Shown piece by piece: positions 1 through 8,361 of a stretch of DNA of 64,000 nucleotides. The DNA is from Hoeflea_A sp965204935 (GTDB taxonomy: Bacteria; Pseudomonadota; Alphaproteobacteria; Rhizobiales; Rhizobiaceae). The stretch lies in the NCBI RefSeq assembly GCF_965204935.1, contig NZ_CBDBFO010000002.1; one strand, written 5' to 3'. Both the position numbers and the translations under genes were made by a program. The first letter of the stretch is position 1; the number at the start of each line of letters is the position of its first letter. A model generated the notes under the pieces. The model saw nothing but the letters and a program-made list of their open reading frames with translations, was not told where the DNA came from and searched no databases.

Positions 1-65
1 TTTCGCCGGCCGAGTTGCGTGAACTCGTATATGGTATTTTGAACAACGAAAAAGATGACGAATAG
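1..65 (+). CDS. C-terminal end of an upstream gene, probably a receiver-domain or hybrid kinase protein (partial)
   Basis: Frame 3 is open from the left edge to a TAG at 63-65 and reads SPAELRELVYGILNNEKDDE. The first ten residues resemble the last helix of CheY-like receiver domains, which often read KPF(S/D)PAELRELV. The stop codon directly abuts the ATG of the response-regulator gene at 66, so the two are very likely co-transcribed. A partner kinase or a hybrid kinase ending in a receiver domain would fit. Only 20 residues are visible, so the family call is an inference from this short motif and its position. Confidence 0.5.
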   Translation, partial: SPAELRELVYGILNNEKDDE

Positions 66-776
66 ATGGAAAACAGCCAATACCACCTGTTGATCTGCGA
101 TGACGAGCTCGACGTTCGGGAAATGGTTCACGAATATCTGTGCAAGCGCGGCTTCAAGGTTTCCAAGGCGTCGAGCAGCGATGAATTGCGGGCGGTGATG
201 GCAAGCGATCAGATCGACCTCATCATTCTCGATATCAACATGCCGCGCGAGGACGGGCTGACGACCCTGCGGTCGCTGCGCATCGAGGACCAGACGCCTG
301 TGGTCATGCTGACCGCCGCCGGTGAGGTGGTGGACCGGATTATCGGACTGGAAATGGGCGCAGACGATTATCTCGGAAAACCGGTCGATCTGCGTGAACT
401 GGAGGCACGTGTCAAAGCGGTCCTGCGACGAAAGTCCGCCGACGGTGGCGGCAAGGAAGAAAAAACCGGCATGGCGCGCTTCGGCGACTACGTGCTCGAT
501 ATCGAGGCCGCCAAAATGAGCGATGCCGATGGCGCGGAGATCCCGCTGACCGCCATGGAATTCAACCTCCTGAAGGCATTCGCCGAGAACAAGGGCCGGG
601 TCCTCAACCGCGACCAGATTCTCGAAAAGGCCCATGACCGCAGCTGGGACCCGTTCGACCGGTCCATCGATATCCGCATTTCGCGCCTGCGTCGCAAGAT
701 CGAGCGCAACCCTGAAAAACCGTCCATCATCAAGACGGTCCGCGGTATCGGTTACGTCTATGATCCGGAAGGCTGA
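66..776 (+). CDS. OmpR/PhoB-family two-component response regulator
   Basis: This 236-residue protein has a CheY-like receiver domain (about 7-120) followed by a winged-helix DNA-binding domain (about 138-233). Receiver landmarks are the acidic pair in ICDDELDV, the phospho-acceptor Asp in LIILDINMP and the conserved Lys in YLGKPVDLRELEARV. The C-terminal domain carries the signature LTAMEFNLLKAF...GRVLNRDQIL and ends RGIGYVY, as in PhoB and OmpR. It starts immediately after the stop of the preceding gene, and the next gene is convergent, so it is the last gene of its operon. The target genes and the sensed signal cannot be read from the sequence. Confidence 0.93.
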   Translation: MENSQYHLLICDDELDVREMVHEYLCKRGFKVSKASSSDELRAVMASDQIDLIILDINMPREDGLTTLRSLRIEDQTPVVMLTAAGEVVDRIIGLEMGADDYLGKPVDLRELEARVKAVLRRKSADGGGKEEKTGMARFGDYVLDIEAAKMSDADGAEIPLTAMEFNLLKAFAENKGRVLNRDQILEKAHDRSWDPFDRSIDIRISRLRRKIERNPEKPSIIKTVRGIGYVYDPEG

Positions 777-803
777 ACCTCCGGAAAGCCGCCAAAGCAG
801 CAA

Positions 804-3035
804 TCATTTTTGTGCTGTAGGACGCCAGAATCGGCGGCGCGCCGTCGCGCCGAGCAGGGCAGGCAGCAGGACGAGATCCGCAAACAGCGCCAGGACAAAT
901 GCGATGATCAGCATCAGTCCGAAAAGCCGAACCATGATGAAAGCGCTGAAGAGGGTGACAGCGACGCCGATGCAGATCAGCACGGTGGTCGCAATCATCG
1001 CCCTGCCTGTCTCCCGCATCGTCACCATTAGCGCCTCATCAGCATTCTCCCGCCGGTTTTTCTCCAGCCGGTAGCGATTGATCACATGAATCGAGTCATC
1101 AACAGCGATGCCGAACGCCACGGTCAAGGCCAGCACGGCGGTCGGTGTGATCTGCCCGTCGCCTATGAGAATCAGGCAGGCCGCGGTCCCCAGGAGCGGA
1201 ATTGTATTGGGCAGGATCAGCAAGATCGCGAGACCCGGCCATCGAAACACAATCGCCAGCGCAACGACGACAACCAGGCACGCCAAGGCCAGCCCGAGAC
1301 ACAATTGCTGAACGACGGCAAGCGACTCGTAGCGCATGATGATCGGAAGGCCCACACTCTGAAGGCCGGCATCCGAAATCGAACGCTCGATGCGGTTCTG
1401 ATTATCGAGTGACACAGCGTCGACCATCGGCTCCGGGACAAAGACCATGATACGGGCACTAGCGCCGTCCTCGGACACCAACTCGCGAACCAGATTTTGC
1501 GGAAGATCGGCCAGTTGATCGGCCGCCGGCATTTGATCCCCACTGCCGAGCCAGCGCGCGAAGGTGGTCAGGGAAATCACGGTGTTGTCTGGCGCAGCAC
1601 GCGCGATCCGGTCTGTCAGATCTGCGAGGCGATCCCAGCCGGCACTTGTTTCAAGCGTTTCGGGACCATCGAACTCCGCCTCGGCCCAGATGCGGAAATA
1701 CCCACCGAACGACTGGGCCATGGTCTTGTTTGCCTGCCTGACCTCTCCGCCGACCGGCAGATTGTCATCCAGGTTGAACCAGGGGTCGAGACGGCCGGCG
1801 CCGAGCGCCAGCACGACGGTAAGGCCAAGTCCTGTCCAGATGATCAGCCGGCGTTGTTTGAGAATGAAGGCGGTGAAGCGGTCGGGCATCTGCAGCCTCG
1901 GCCTGGACCCGGAACGTTGTCCGGGTCCATTTTCGAGCAGCGGTGCCAGCAGCGCGAAGCTCATGATTACGATGATGTAGGCGATGAGCACACTGAGCAG
2001 GCCGATAAGCGCCAGTTCGCGGAGCAGCGCATTGTCGCTGGTGGCGATCGCCGCAAACGCCATGGCAGAAGTTGCCGCTGTCAGCGCGCAGGCCGGGCCG
2101 ATTTCGATGACGGATCGCGTGGCACGATAGAGGCCTTTTTTGCGGGCATGCGCGTCCCTGAAATGCAAAGTGAGATGAACGCTGTCTGCAAGTGCAAGCA
2201 CAAGAACGAGGACCGGAACGACATTGCTGATCACTGTTATCGGCAAACCAACCACGACAAAGGCGGACAGCGAGACGAGTGTCGCAAGCACCGCCGGGAG
2301 GAAAGCGATCAGGATCAATCTCAGCCGCCCGAAGATCCATATGGCCATCAGCAATGCCAATGCGCCCCCGGCGATGTTGAAGATCAGGAGATCCGAACGA
2401 AGCGCTCGGACCATCTCGGTGCCAATGATGTTCTGTCCGGTAAAGCGGTATGTAAGACCCTCTCTGGCCATATCCGAGGTGATGGCCCGCAACTCCGCGA
2501 GCGCTGTTCCGGCTGCCTGCGGTTTCTGATTGAGCGAGATCGCAAAAACCGCGGCTTTACGGTCGGTCGAAACGAGCGGGCGCAGATAGGGTGCGGATCG
2601 CTGAAAGTCGGCAAGCCGGCTTTCTATCTCGCGGTCCTCGAGTTCCAGATGAAACACCGGCTGCATGGGATATTCCGGGTGATCTGCCGGAAACCGCCCG
2701 CTTATGGGAGACAGGACGGCCGTTACATCCTCAACAAGACCATAGGCGATGGTGAGTTGCTCAAAGTGTTCATAGTCGTCGGGATCGAAGCTTCTTTCCG
2801 ACAGGACCACGACGATGATTTCTCCGGGTTGAACACCGAGCCGGCCGAGAAGTGAGGCATAGTTGCCGGAGTGCTCGCTGCCCGAAGAGAAGCTGCGATA
2901 GATATCATCATCGAATTTGAGAAATGGCAGCAGCACAATCGCGGCAAGCACGATAGCGATCAGCGTGAAAAATGCCCTTCGGGGCTGTCTCAGTGCGAAT
3001 CGTCCGGGAGCAACGAGCCAGGCGTGTTCAGGCAT
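804..3035 (-). CDS. RND-superfamily exporter of the MMPL/Patched-like class
   Basis: The 743-residue protein has an RND topology: a membrane helix near residue 20, a large periplasmic loop, a block of five to six helices (about 215-370), a second helix and loop (about 400-560), and a final helical block (about 575-735). The helix segment VAFGIAVDDSIHVINRYR matches the charged TM4/TM10 motif used for proton relay in RND pumps. The size and two-fold repeat fit COG1033-type predicted exporters, which include hopanoid and lipid transporters. No membrane-fusion or outer-membrane partner lies nearby. It overlaps the upstream gene by 8 bp, so the pair is probably one transcription unit. The substrate is unknown; a lipid or hydrophobic cargo is an inference from the family. 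Confidence 0.85.
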   Translation of the reverse strand: MPEHAWLVAPGRFALRQPRRAFFTLIAIVLAAIVLLPFLKFDDDIYRSFSSGSEHSGNYASLLGRLGVQPGEIIVVVLSERSFDPDDYEHFEQLTIAYGLVEDVTAVLSPISGRFPADHPEYPMQPVFHLELEDREIESRLADFQRSAPYLRPLVSTDRKAAVFAISLNQKPQAAGTALAELRAITSDMAREGLTYRFTGQNIIGTEMVRALRSDLLIFNIAGGALALLMAIWIFGRLRLILIAFLPAVLATLVSLSAFVVVGLPITVISNVVPVLVLVLALADSVHLTLHFRDAHARKKGLYRATRSVIEIGPACALTAATSAMAFAAIATSDNALLRELALIGLLSVLIAYIIVIMSFALLAPLLENGPGQRSGSRPRLQMPDRFTAFILKQRRLIIWTGLGLTVVLALGAGRLDPWFNLDDNLPVGGEVRQANKTMAQSFGGYFRIWAEAEFDGPETLETSAGWDRLADLTDRIARAAPDNTVISLTTFARWLGSGDQMPAADQLADLPQNLVRELVSEDGASARIMVFVPEPMVDAVSLDNQNRIERSISDAGLQSVGLPIIMRYESLAVVQQLCLGLALACLVVVVALAIVFRWPGLAILLILPNTIPLLGTAACLILIGDGQITPTAVLALTVAFGIAVDDSIHVINRYRLEKNRRENADEALMVTMRETGRAMIATTVLICIGVAVTLFSAFIMVRLFGLMLIIAFVLALFADLVLLPALLGATARRRFWRPTAQK

Positions 3036-3771
3036 GCGGAGTGGCCGGATACCGGCGCGTTGCGGTTATCGGATGACGCGCAACCTTACGCCCGTTCTGC
3101 AGGGCATCCATGGCCTCATTCCAGGCCTGCCTTCGCCACAACTGGAACGCAGGCAGCCAGACAAACGACAGCACATTGATAACAGCTAGCGCAGAGGCCC
3201 TGCCGATGCCGGAAGAACCATCCGCGGCTATATAGTCTAGGAATGCCCTGCGGAATGCGTGATCGGAGCTCCTTCCGAACATTGTTCTTTTGAATTCAGC
3301 CATGTCAGGCGCGACACCGTGGTGCAACCGGAACGCCTCATGCGCCCTGAAAATGGCTTCCGCCAGGTCGAACCGGGAGTGAGCCCTGATGCCGAACCAC
3401 AACAGGATCGATCGCCAGAAGAGCGATTGGCTGTGATTTCTCCTTGCCGCAATATCCAGATAGATCGACCAGTGGCACACCCGTGTGTGCTCAGCCGAAT
3501 CCAACCGCATATCGAGGACATAATCTTCATAAAGGCTATAAAAGCTGACGATCACCAAGGACAGCATTTCACGCATGTTCGCACTGGCGCATTCATTGTT
3601 CAGCCAGTGCCGCGTGGTATTGGAATACAGACGGGAAAACTGGACATGCATCGGCTTTTCGCAGTCTGCGTCTTCTGCATATCGCGTGGAATCACCCAGC
3701 CTTTCCAGCACGCGCTCAACCTCGTGGCCAAGCGCAGCCTGTCCTTCACCGCTTGAACCTCTCCAAGCCAT
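3028..3771 (-). CDS. Hypothetical protein co-transcribed with the RND exporter
   Basis: I do not recognise the family. The product is about 247 residues and largely alpha-helical, with many His, Trp and Arg residues (for example LHHGVAPDMAEF) and one moderately hydrophobic segment, SALAVINVLSFVWLPAFQLW, near residue 205. No signal peptide is evident. ATG 3771 was chosen because a G-rich ribosome-binding stretch sits just upstream; an in-frame start at 3786 is also possible. The stop overlaps the start of the RND gene by 8 bp, which suggests translational coupling and a role linked to that exporter. The composition and the coupled reading frame support a real gene. Confidence 0.6.
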   Translation of the reverse strand: MAWRGSSGEGQAALGHEVERVLERLGDSTRYAEDADCEKPMHVQFSRLYSNTTRHWLNNECASANMREMLSLVIVSFYSLYEDYVLDMRLDSAEHTRVCHWSIYLDIAARRNHSQSLFWRSILLWFGIRAHSRFDLAEAIFRAHEAFRLHHGVAPDMAEFKRTMFGRSSDHAFRRAFLDYIAADGSSGIGRASALAVINVLSFVWLPAFQLWRRQAWNEAMDALQNGRKVARHPITATRRYPATPHA

Positions 3772-4018
3772 CGGCACCCCCAACACGGTGACGGAGACGT
3801 TTTATCTTCCACCACGCAAGCCGGACAAGCTTTCGCACAGTGGTCACCCCCAACCAACCTAGCTATCGATTGAAATAGCTTAGTACATCCAAACCTGACG
3901 ACCAAATTGTTGGCTGGCACCACATGCGGTGGCAAGTACTCGCACAATAAGTAACGCTAAACCCGGCTATGAACCGACGAAGCAACAGTAGCCCTTGGTA
4001 TGGATACCGTCGGCGTGT
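3772..4018. other. Intergenic region, nothing recognised
   Basis: About 245 bp separate the start of the hypothetical gene from the end of comC. It should hold the promoter for the hypothetical-RND unit. No hairpin with a T-run, palindrome or riboswitch was seen. Confidence 0.5.
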
Positions 4019-5026
4019 CTAGGCGCCGATCGCCTGAATGTCGGCAATCAGCTTGGCATCGACAGGAATGCCGTTCGCCACGAAATCTGCCCGCATTGCC
4101 TGCCGCCGGCGGCCCGGAAGCCGCGCGCCGTCCGTATCCTCGATCATCTGCGCCATGAGCGCAAAGCGGTCGCGCGCATCGTTGCCGAACAATCCAGGAT
4201 CGATCGCCAGAAGCGTCTGTCCCGCACCCGGCGGACCGCCCTCTGCATTGAGGAACGATGTCTGCTCGAAGCTGTAATTGGCCCCGGTCAGGCCGGCGCA
4301 CAGCAGTTCCACCATCAGCGCCAGAACCGTGCCCTTGGCATCGCCGAGCGGCGCCATGGTCCCTGCAAGCGCGGCGGCTGCATCCGTCGTCGGTGCACCG
4401 TCCGCATCGAAAGCCCATCCCTCGGGAATGGCCTCGCCGCTCTGGTTGGCGGCCATGATCTTTCCGCGCGCCACCCGCGACAGGGAGATATCCACCGTGA
4501 CGGGATCGTCATTGTTCAAGGGCGCCGAAAAGGCGATCGGATTGGTGCCGAAAAGCGCACGCTTGCCGCCCCACGGCGCCATCGCCGCCGGTGTGTTGGC
4601 AAACAGCATGGCGGCAAATCCCTGCTCGGCAAGCGCTTCGACGACAACACCGGCAACCCCGCAATGATGCGAGCGGGTGATCCCGGCGATAGCGATACCC
4701 TGTTCTGGACAGGTCTTCGCCAGCCAGTCCTGTGCCAGCGCTATGGCGGGATAGGCAAAGCCGTTTGCCGCATCGACAAGTGCGGCACCGGCTTTGTGCT
4801 GTTCCAGTCGCGGCGTGGCATGGCCGTCGACCTTGCCGACCGCCGATTGCGCCGCATAGGTCGGTACGCGGCGCAGGCCGTGACCCCGCTGACCAGCAAG
4901 TTCGGCCGCAAGCAGTGCATCGGCGACGCTCGCCGCATTTTCCGCCGACGTGTTGCAACGCCGTAGCGCGCCACTGATCAGTGCATGCACCACATCGGGA
5001 GTTAAACGTTCTCCATCCGACATCAT
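4019..5026 (-). CDS. comC: Malate/L-lactate dehydrogenase-family oxidoreductase, probable (R)-sulfolactate dehydrogenase
   Basis: This 335-residue protein belongs to the Ldh_2 family of NAD(P)-dependent 2-hydroxyacid dehydrogenases. The conserved stretch around residues 115-165 (ITRSHHCGVAG, then APWGGKRALFGTNP) is the family signature, with the catalytic His in SHH. In known sulfolactate degraders, ComC interconverts (R)-sulfolactate and sulfopyruvate and works with SlcC to supply the (R) isomer to SuyAB. Here the gene is last in slcC-comC order after suyAB; its ATG overlaps the slcC stop by 1 bp. The fold is secure. The substrate assignment is an inference from the neighbours, because the same family includes ureidoglycolate and diketogulonate reductases. 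Confidence 0.82.
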   Translation of the reverse strand: MMSDGERLTPDVVHALISGALRRCNTSAENAASVADALLAAELAGQRGHGLRRVPTYAAQSAVGKVDGHATPRLEQHKAGAALVDAANGFAYPAIALAQDWLAKTCPEQGIAIAGITRSHHCGVAGVVVEALAEQGFAAMLFANTPAAMAPWGGKRALFGTNPIAFSAPLNNDDPVTVDISLSRVARGKIMAANQSGEAIPEGWAFDADGAPTTDAAAALAGTMAPLGDAKGTVLALMVELLCAGLTGANYSFEQTSFLNAEGGPPGAGQTLLAIDPGLFGNDARDRFALMAQMIEDTDGARLPGRRRQAMRADFVANGIPVDAKLIADIQAIGA

Positions 5027-5961
5027 TACAATCCCGATCCGGTAAGGTGGTTGAGGACGTTCTGTACCGTCAGCGCGCTGACGCGGATGTTCGATTCCAC
5101 GGTCACACCGGCGATATGCGGTGTCAGGACCAGGTTCTTCAGCCCGCTGAATTTCATGCCCGCCTCCGCCGTCAGCGGCTCGGTCTCAAAAACATCCAGC
5201 GCCGCGCCGCCGAGACTGCCCTTTGCCAGTGCGGCGCCCAGTGCCTCCTCGTCAATCACGCCGCCACGGGCCGCATTGATGATAACCGCATCCCTTTTCA
5301 TCCGGGAAAGTGCTTCCGCATTGATCATGTGCCGGGTCTTGTCGTTCAGTGGCGTGTGCAGGCTGACCACATCGGCAAGCTCAAGCAGGCCGTCGAGCGA
5401 CACGTTGCGGGCGATCTGCCAGCCCGGATCATCCGCCATCACATATGGATCATGGGCAATGATATCCATGCCCAGCACACTGGCCCGGACCGCGACCTCG
5501 CGGGCAATCGCGCCGAAGCCGACCAGTCCCATTGTGTGGCCGGCAAGTTCCCGGCCCATCAGCGCCTGACGCGGCCATTCGCCCTGCAGCATGGCATTGG
5601 TCGACTGGTAGGCGCCGCGCAAGAGCAGCATGGCATTGGCAATGACATACTCCGCGACACTTGCGTTGTTGGCGCCGGTTGCCGGGAAAACGGCGATATT
5701 GCGCGCCTTGCAGGCATCCGTGTCGATATTGTCGAGGCCGACGCCCAGACGTCCGACGCATTTGAGCCCGGGCGCGGCATCCAGCAATGCCTCATTCACC
5801 TGTGTGCGATTGCGCACGATGATGGCCGCGGCGTCCCCGGCGAGGGCGGCAATGTCGTCCTGGCGGTCGGCAAGTCCCTGGTCGTAATGGGCTTCATGCT
5901 GTTGGGCGAGTGCGGCCACAGCCGCGTCATCCATGAATTCGGTGATAACGATTTTGGCCAT
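5026..5961 (-). CDS. slcC: D-2-hydroxyacid dehydrogenase, probable (S)-sulfolactate dehydrogenase
   Basis: The 311-residue protein resembles D-3-phosphoglycerate dehydrogenase without the regulatory ACT domain. The Rossmann glycine motif GLVGFGAIARE lies at about 145-154. The catalytic triad is visible as Arg232 (NAARGG), Glu259 (DVFETEP) and His282 (TPHIAG). Characterised SlcC oxidises (S)-sulfolactate to sulfopyruvate, which ComC reduces to the (R) isomer. The gene sits between suyB and comC, overlapping comC by 1 bp, an arrangement typical of sulfolactate operons. The enzyme class is clear. The specific substrate is inferred from the adjacent suyAB. Confidence 0.85.
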   Translation of the reverse strand: MAKIVITEFMDDAAVAALAQQHEAHYDQGLADRQDDIAALAGDAAAIIVRNRTQVNEALLDAAPGLKCVGRLGVGLDNIDTDACKARNIAVFPATGANNASVAEYVIANAMLLLRGAYQSTNAMLQGEWPRQALMGRELAGHTMGLVGFGAIAREVAVRASVLGMDIIAHDPYVMADDPGWQIARNVSLDGLLELADVVSLHTPLNDKTRHMINAEALSRMKRDAVIINAARGGVIDEEALGAALAKGSLGGAALDVFETEPLTAEAGMKFSGLKNLVLTPHIAGVTVESNIRVSALTVQNVLNHLTGSGL

Positions 5962-6016
5962 CGGACAGTCCAGCTGTCGGTGCGCGTTCCGGGAACGGCA
6001 CCGACGGTTTCACGGA

Positions 6017-7183
6017 TCAGGCGCTGCGGTACAGTTTGGTCATCACGAACTCGCGGTGACCAAGCGCCTCGGCGGCCGTGTTGCGGCCGTTCGCCGTGCG
6101 GGCGATCATCTCGATCAGGGCGTCGCCCGCCTGGTCGATTGTCATGTCACGCCTGAGGACACCCGTCACATCGACATCGATATGCTCGCTCATCGTGCGC
6201 AGCGTCCGCGGGTTTCCGGAGATCTTGATGACCGGAACAATCGGATTGCCGACGACATTGCCCTGTCCGGTCGGGAATGTGTGGATGACATAGCCGGCGG
6301 CCGCCATCAACGTCACGCATTCAGCTGCGGCGGACGAGGTGTCCATGAAGTAGAGCCCATTGCCCATCTGCGGCTTTTCGGCGGGGCCGAGTGCATCCAC
6401 ATAGCGCGATTTGCGGCCGATCTTCTCAAGGTTGCCAAGCGCCTTTTCCTCGATCGTCGTCAGGCCGCCGAGGATATTGCCCTTGGTCGGCTGACTGTCG
6501 GAAAGGTCGGAGGTCTTGTGAGCCTCGATCACATCGTCCTGGTAGGATTGCCAGATCCGCATGAATTTCTCGCCGGCCTCCGGCGTCGCGGCCCGTTCGG
6601 CGCACAGATGTTCCGCGCCGGTAATCTCGGAAGTCTCGCCGAAACAGCCATAGATACCCTCCGGCAACAGCTTGTCATACATGTTGCCGACAGTCGGGCA
6701 GGAGGACAGGCCGGTGGTGGTATCGCTTTCGCCGCACTTGGTCGAAATCCACAATTCCGAGATATCGCATTCGACGCGCTGCAATTCCGTCGCCCAGTGC
6801 ACATAGTCCTTTGCAATGCGCGATGCCGAGGCAATGGTGGCGATGTCGCCGTTCTGCTCGATGGAAAAGCCGGTGACCGGCTTGCCGGTCTCGGCAATGC
6901 CGTCGACGACCACCTTGGTCCACTCCGGTTCGATACCGATAACAACAACCGCTGCGACATTGGGATTGGCGCCGGAACCGATCATCATGCGGAAATGCAG
7001 ATCGAGATCCTCGCCGAACTGCAGCCGGCCATAGGAGTGCGGCAGCGCCATGGTCCCCTTGATATTGTTGGCAACCGCCTCGCAGGCGGCATTTGAAATA
7101 TCATCGAGCGGCAGGATGACGACGTGGTTGCGAACACCGACACGGCCGTTTTCGCGCCGGTATGCCATGATCTTCTGTGACAT
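6017..7183 (-). CDS. suyB: (2R)-sulfolactate sulfo-lyase, large (beta) subunit
   Basis: This 388-residue protein is related to the large domain of altronate/galactarate dehydratase (UxaA/GarD). It begins with the family block MAYRRENGRVGVRNHV and carries the cysteine-containing motif STKCGESDTT near residue 155 and GQGNVVGNP near 308. Its length and separation from the SAF-domain subunit are those of SuyB rather than of fused altronate dehydratases. SuyAB, an iron-dependent cytosolic enzyme, cleaves (R)-sulfolactate to pyruvate and sulfite. The small-subunit gene lies 10 bp upstream, and slcC and comC follow. From remembered SuyB sequences the match appears close across its whole length, but no alignment was run. 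Confidence 0.9.
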   Translation of the reverse strand: MSQKIMAYRRENGRVGVRNHVVILPLDDISNAACEAVANNIKGTMALPHSYGRLQFGEDLDLHFRMMIGSGANPNVAAVVVIGIEPEWTKVVVDGIAETGKPVTGFSIEQNGDIATIASASRIAKDYVHWATELQRVECDISELWISTKCGESDTTTGLSSCPTVGNMYDKLLPEGIYGCFGETSEITGAEHLCAERAATPEAGEKFMRIWQSYQDDVIEAHKTSDLSDSQPTKGNILGGLTTIEEKALGNLEKIGRKSRYVDALGPAEKPQMGNGLYFMDTSSAAAECVTLMAAAGYVIHTFPTGQGNVVGNPIVPVIKISGNPRTLRTMSEHIDVDVTGVLRRDMTIDQAGDALIEMIARTANGRNTAAEALGHREFVMTKLYRSA

Positions 7184-7193
7184 GATCAGCCTC

Positions 7194-7493
7194 CTACCAA
7201 CGCTTGGTTTTCAGGTTTTGGACGTGGACATGCCCGCCCTTCGAAATGGGGGCGACCACCTTGCCGATATCCTCGCCATATTTGATCACCGTGTCGCCGA
7301 CGGAAAAATCCTGCAATGCCACCTTGTGGCCAATCGGAACATCATCGTTGCAAGTCAGTTCGAAGTCGGAATCATCTTCGGTTACCACACAGGTCATGTT
7401 CGTGCCTGCGGTCAGGTCCTCCACGACAACAACACCGACATTGTCCTTGTGGTCGTGCACCAGCAGTTGCGGGATACTCACGCTTGCCTCCAA
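7194..7493 (-). CDS. suyA: (2R)-sulfolactate sulfo-lyase, small (alpha) subunit, SAF domain
   Basis: The 99-residue product is a single SAF domain, the small-subunit module of the UxaA family: LLVHDHKDNVGVVVVEDL, then a central DVPIGHKVALQDF motif and GDTVIKYGEDIG. It pairs with the large subunit encoded 10 bp downstream to form sulfolactate sulfo-lyase. It is the first gene of the suyAB-slcC-comC unit. The promoter region is shared with the divergent GntR-type regulator gene and contains an AT-rich palindrome at 7527-7545. A small altronate dehydratase subunit is the main alternative, but the slcC and comC neighbours argue for sulfolactate. Confidence 0.9.
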   Translation of the reverse strand: MEASVSIPQLLVHDHKDNVGVVVVEDLTAGTNMTCVVTEDDSDFELTCNDDVPIGHKVALQDFSVGDTVIKYGEDIGKVVAPISKGGHVHVQNLKTKRW

Positions 7494-7526
7494 AACAGGT
7501 TGGAAAATGGGCGCATCTGCGCCAAG

Positions 7527-7545
7527 TCTTATATATTATATAAGA
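7527..7545. promoter_or_regulatory. Operator-like palindrome, site 1 (suyA/gntR divergent promoter)
   Basis: TCTTATATATTATATAAGA is a perfect inverted repeat of two 9-bp arms around one central base. It lies in the 116-bp gap between suyA and the divergent GntR-family gene. Related palindromes occur upstream of the kinase, dctP and dctQ genes. Binding by the adjacent GntR regulator is an inference. Confidence 0.72.
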
Positions 7546-7609
7546 TACATAATGCTGGCATTGTCAACCGGATCGGGCTAAACAGGACAGAGGAATCAAG
7601 GGACCGCAT

Positions 7610-8344
7610 TTGCAGGACACGGACACGAATATCGGCTTCAAACCGCTTTATGCGCAGGTCAAGGACCAGCTCATCCGCCGTCTCGTCGACGGCACCTGGC
7701 AACCCGGAACAAACATCCCGAGCGAACAGGATCTTGCTCGCGAACTTAAGGTGAGCCAGGGCACGGTTCGCAAGGCGCTCGATGCGATGACCGCGGAGAG
7801 CCTGCTCGTGCGCCAGCAGGGACGCGGCACATTCGTTGCCGAGCCGGAGGATTCGCGCATCCTGTTCCAGTTTTTCCGGCTGTCTTCCGACAAAAGGACC
7901 GACGACAAGGGTTTTCCGGAATCGCGCCTTCTGTGCTGGTCGCAGGAACCTGCGACGGCGCAAGAAGCTGAAGCGCTGGCGATCAGCCCCGATGATACGG
8001 TCTGGCGTATCGAGCGTGTGCGCATGATTGCCGGTCGATCCATCCTGGCCGAGACCATCACCATACCGAGCGCCATTTATCCGGGCTTCGGCGAGCTGTC
8101 GGAAATCCCCAATAATATCTACCGGCTCTATTCCACCCGGTGGGGCATCACCATTGCGAAAGCCGACGAGAAGCTGAAGGCCATCCTGTGCGATGCACGC
8201 GATTCCGCGGAACTCGGCTGTGGTGTCGGCGAACCGCTGCTTTTGATCACGCGCATCGCCCGCGACCTGGAGGGCAATGCCGTCGAGTTGCGTTCATCGC
8301 GCTGCCTGACGGACGCCATGCACTACAAGGTGAGTCTGCCCTAG
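7610..8344 (+). CDS. GntR-family (HutC/UTRA) transcriptional regulator of the sulfonate genes
   Basis: The 244-residue protein has an N-terminal winged helix (about 12-78; LYAQVKDQL...PSEQDLARELKVSQGTVRKALDAM) and a C-terminal UTRA effector domain (about 95-240). Such regulators usually repress divergent catabolic genes until a pathway metabolite binds the UTRA domain. The likely start is TTG 7610, since the wing-helix begins soon after and no upstream ATG fits. The gene is divergent from suyA, and repeated palindromes mark four promoters in the region. It is therefore the obvious local regulator. The inducer is unknown; a sulfosugar phosphate or sulfolactate are candidates. Its TAG stop lies inside a CTAGAGC motif seen at other gene ends here. 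Confidence 0.9.
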   Translation: MQDTDTNIGFKPLYAQVKDQLIRRLVDGTWQPGTNIPSEQDLARELKVSQGTVRKALDAMTAESLLVRQQGRGTFVAEPEDSRILFQFFRLSSDKRTDDKGFPESRLLCWSQEPATAQEAEALAISPDDTVWRIERVRMIAGRSILAETITIPSAIYPGFGELSEIPNNIYRLYSTRWGITIAKADEKLKAILCDARDSAELGCGVGEPLLLITRIARDLEGNAVELRSSRCLTDAMHYKVSLP

Positions 8345-8361
8345 AGCAGTTCCGGAGCGAT

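Noticed and set aside
1497..2855. 452-codon open frame on the plus strand
   Set aside because: It is antisense to the well-supported RND exporter gene, and its translation (rich in Gln, Arg, His and Asp with no domain) is typical of a shadow frame in GC-rich DNA.
4981..6156. 391-codon plus-strand frame
   Set aside because: Antisense to slcC and suyB, which have clear family motifs; the frame lacks any recognisable domain.
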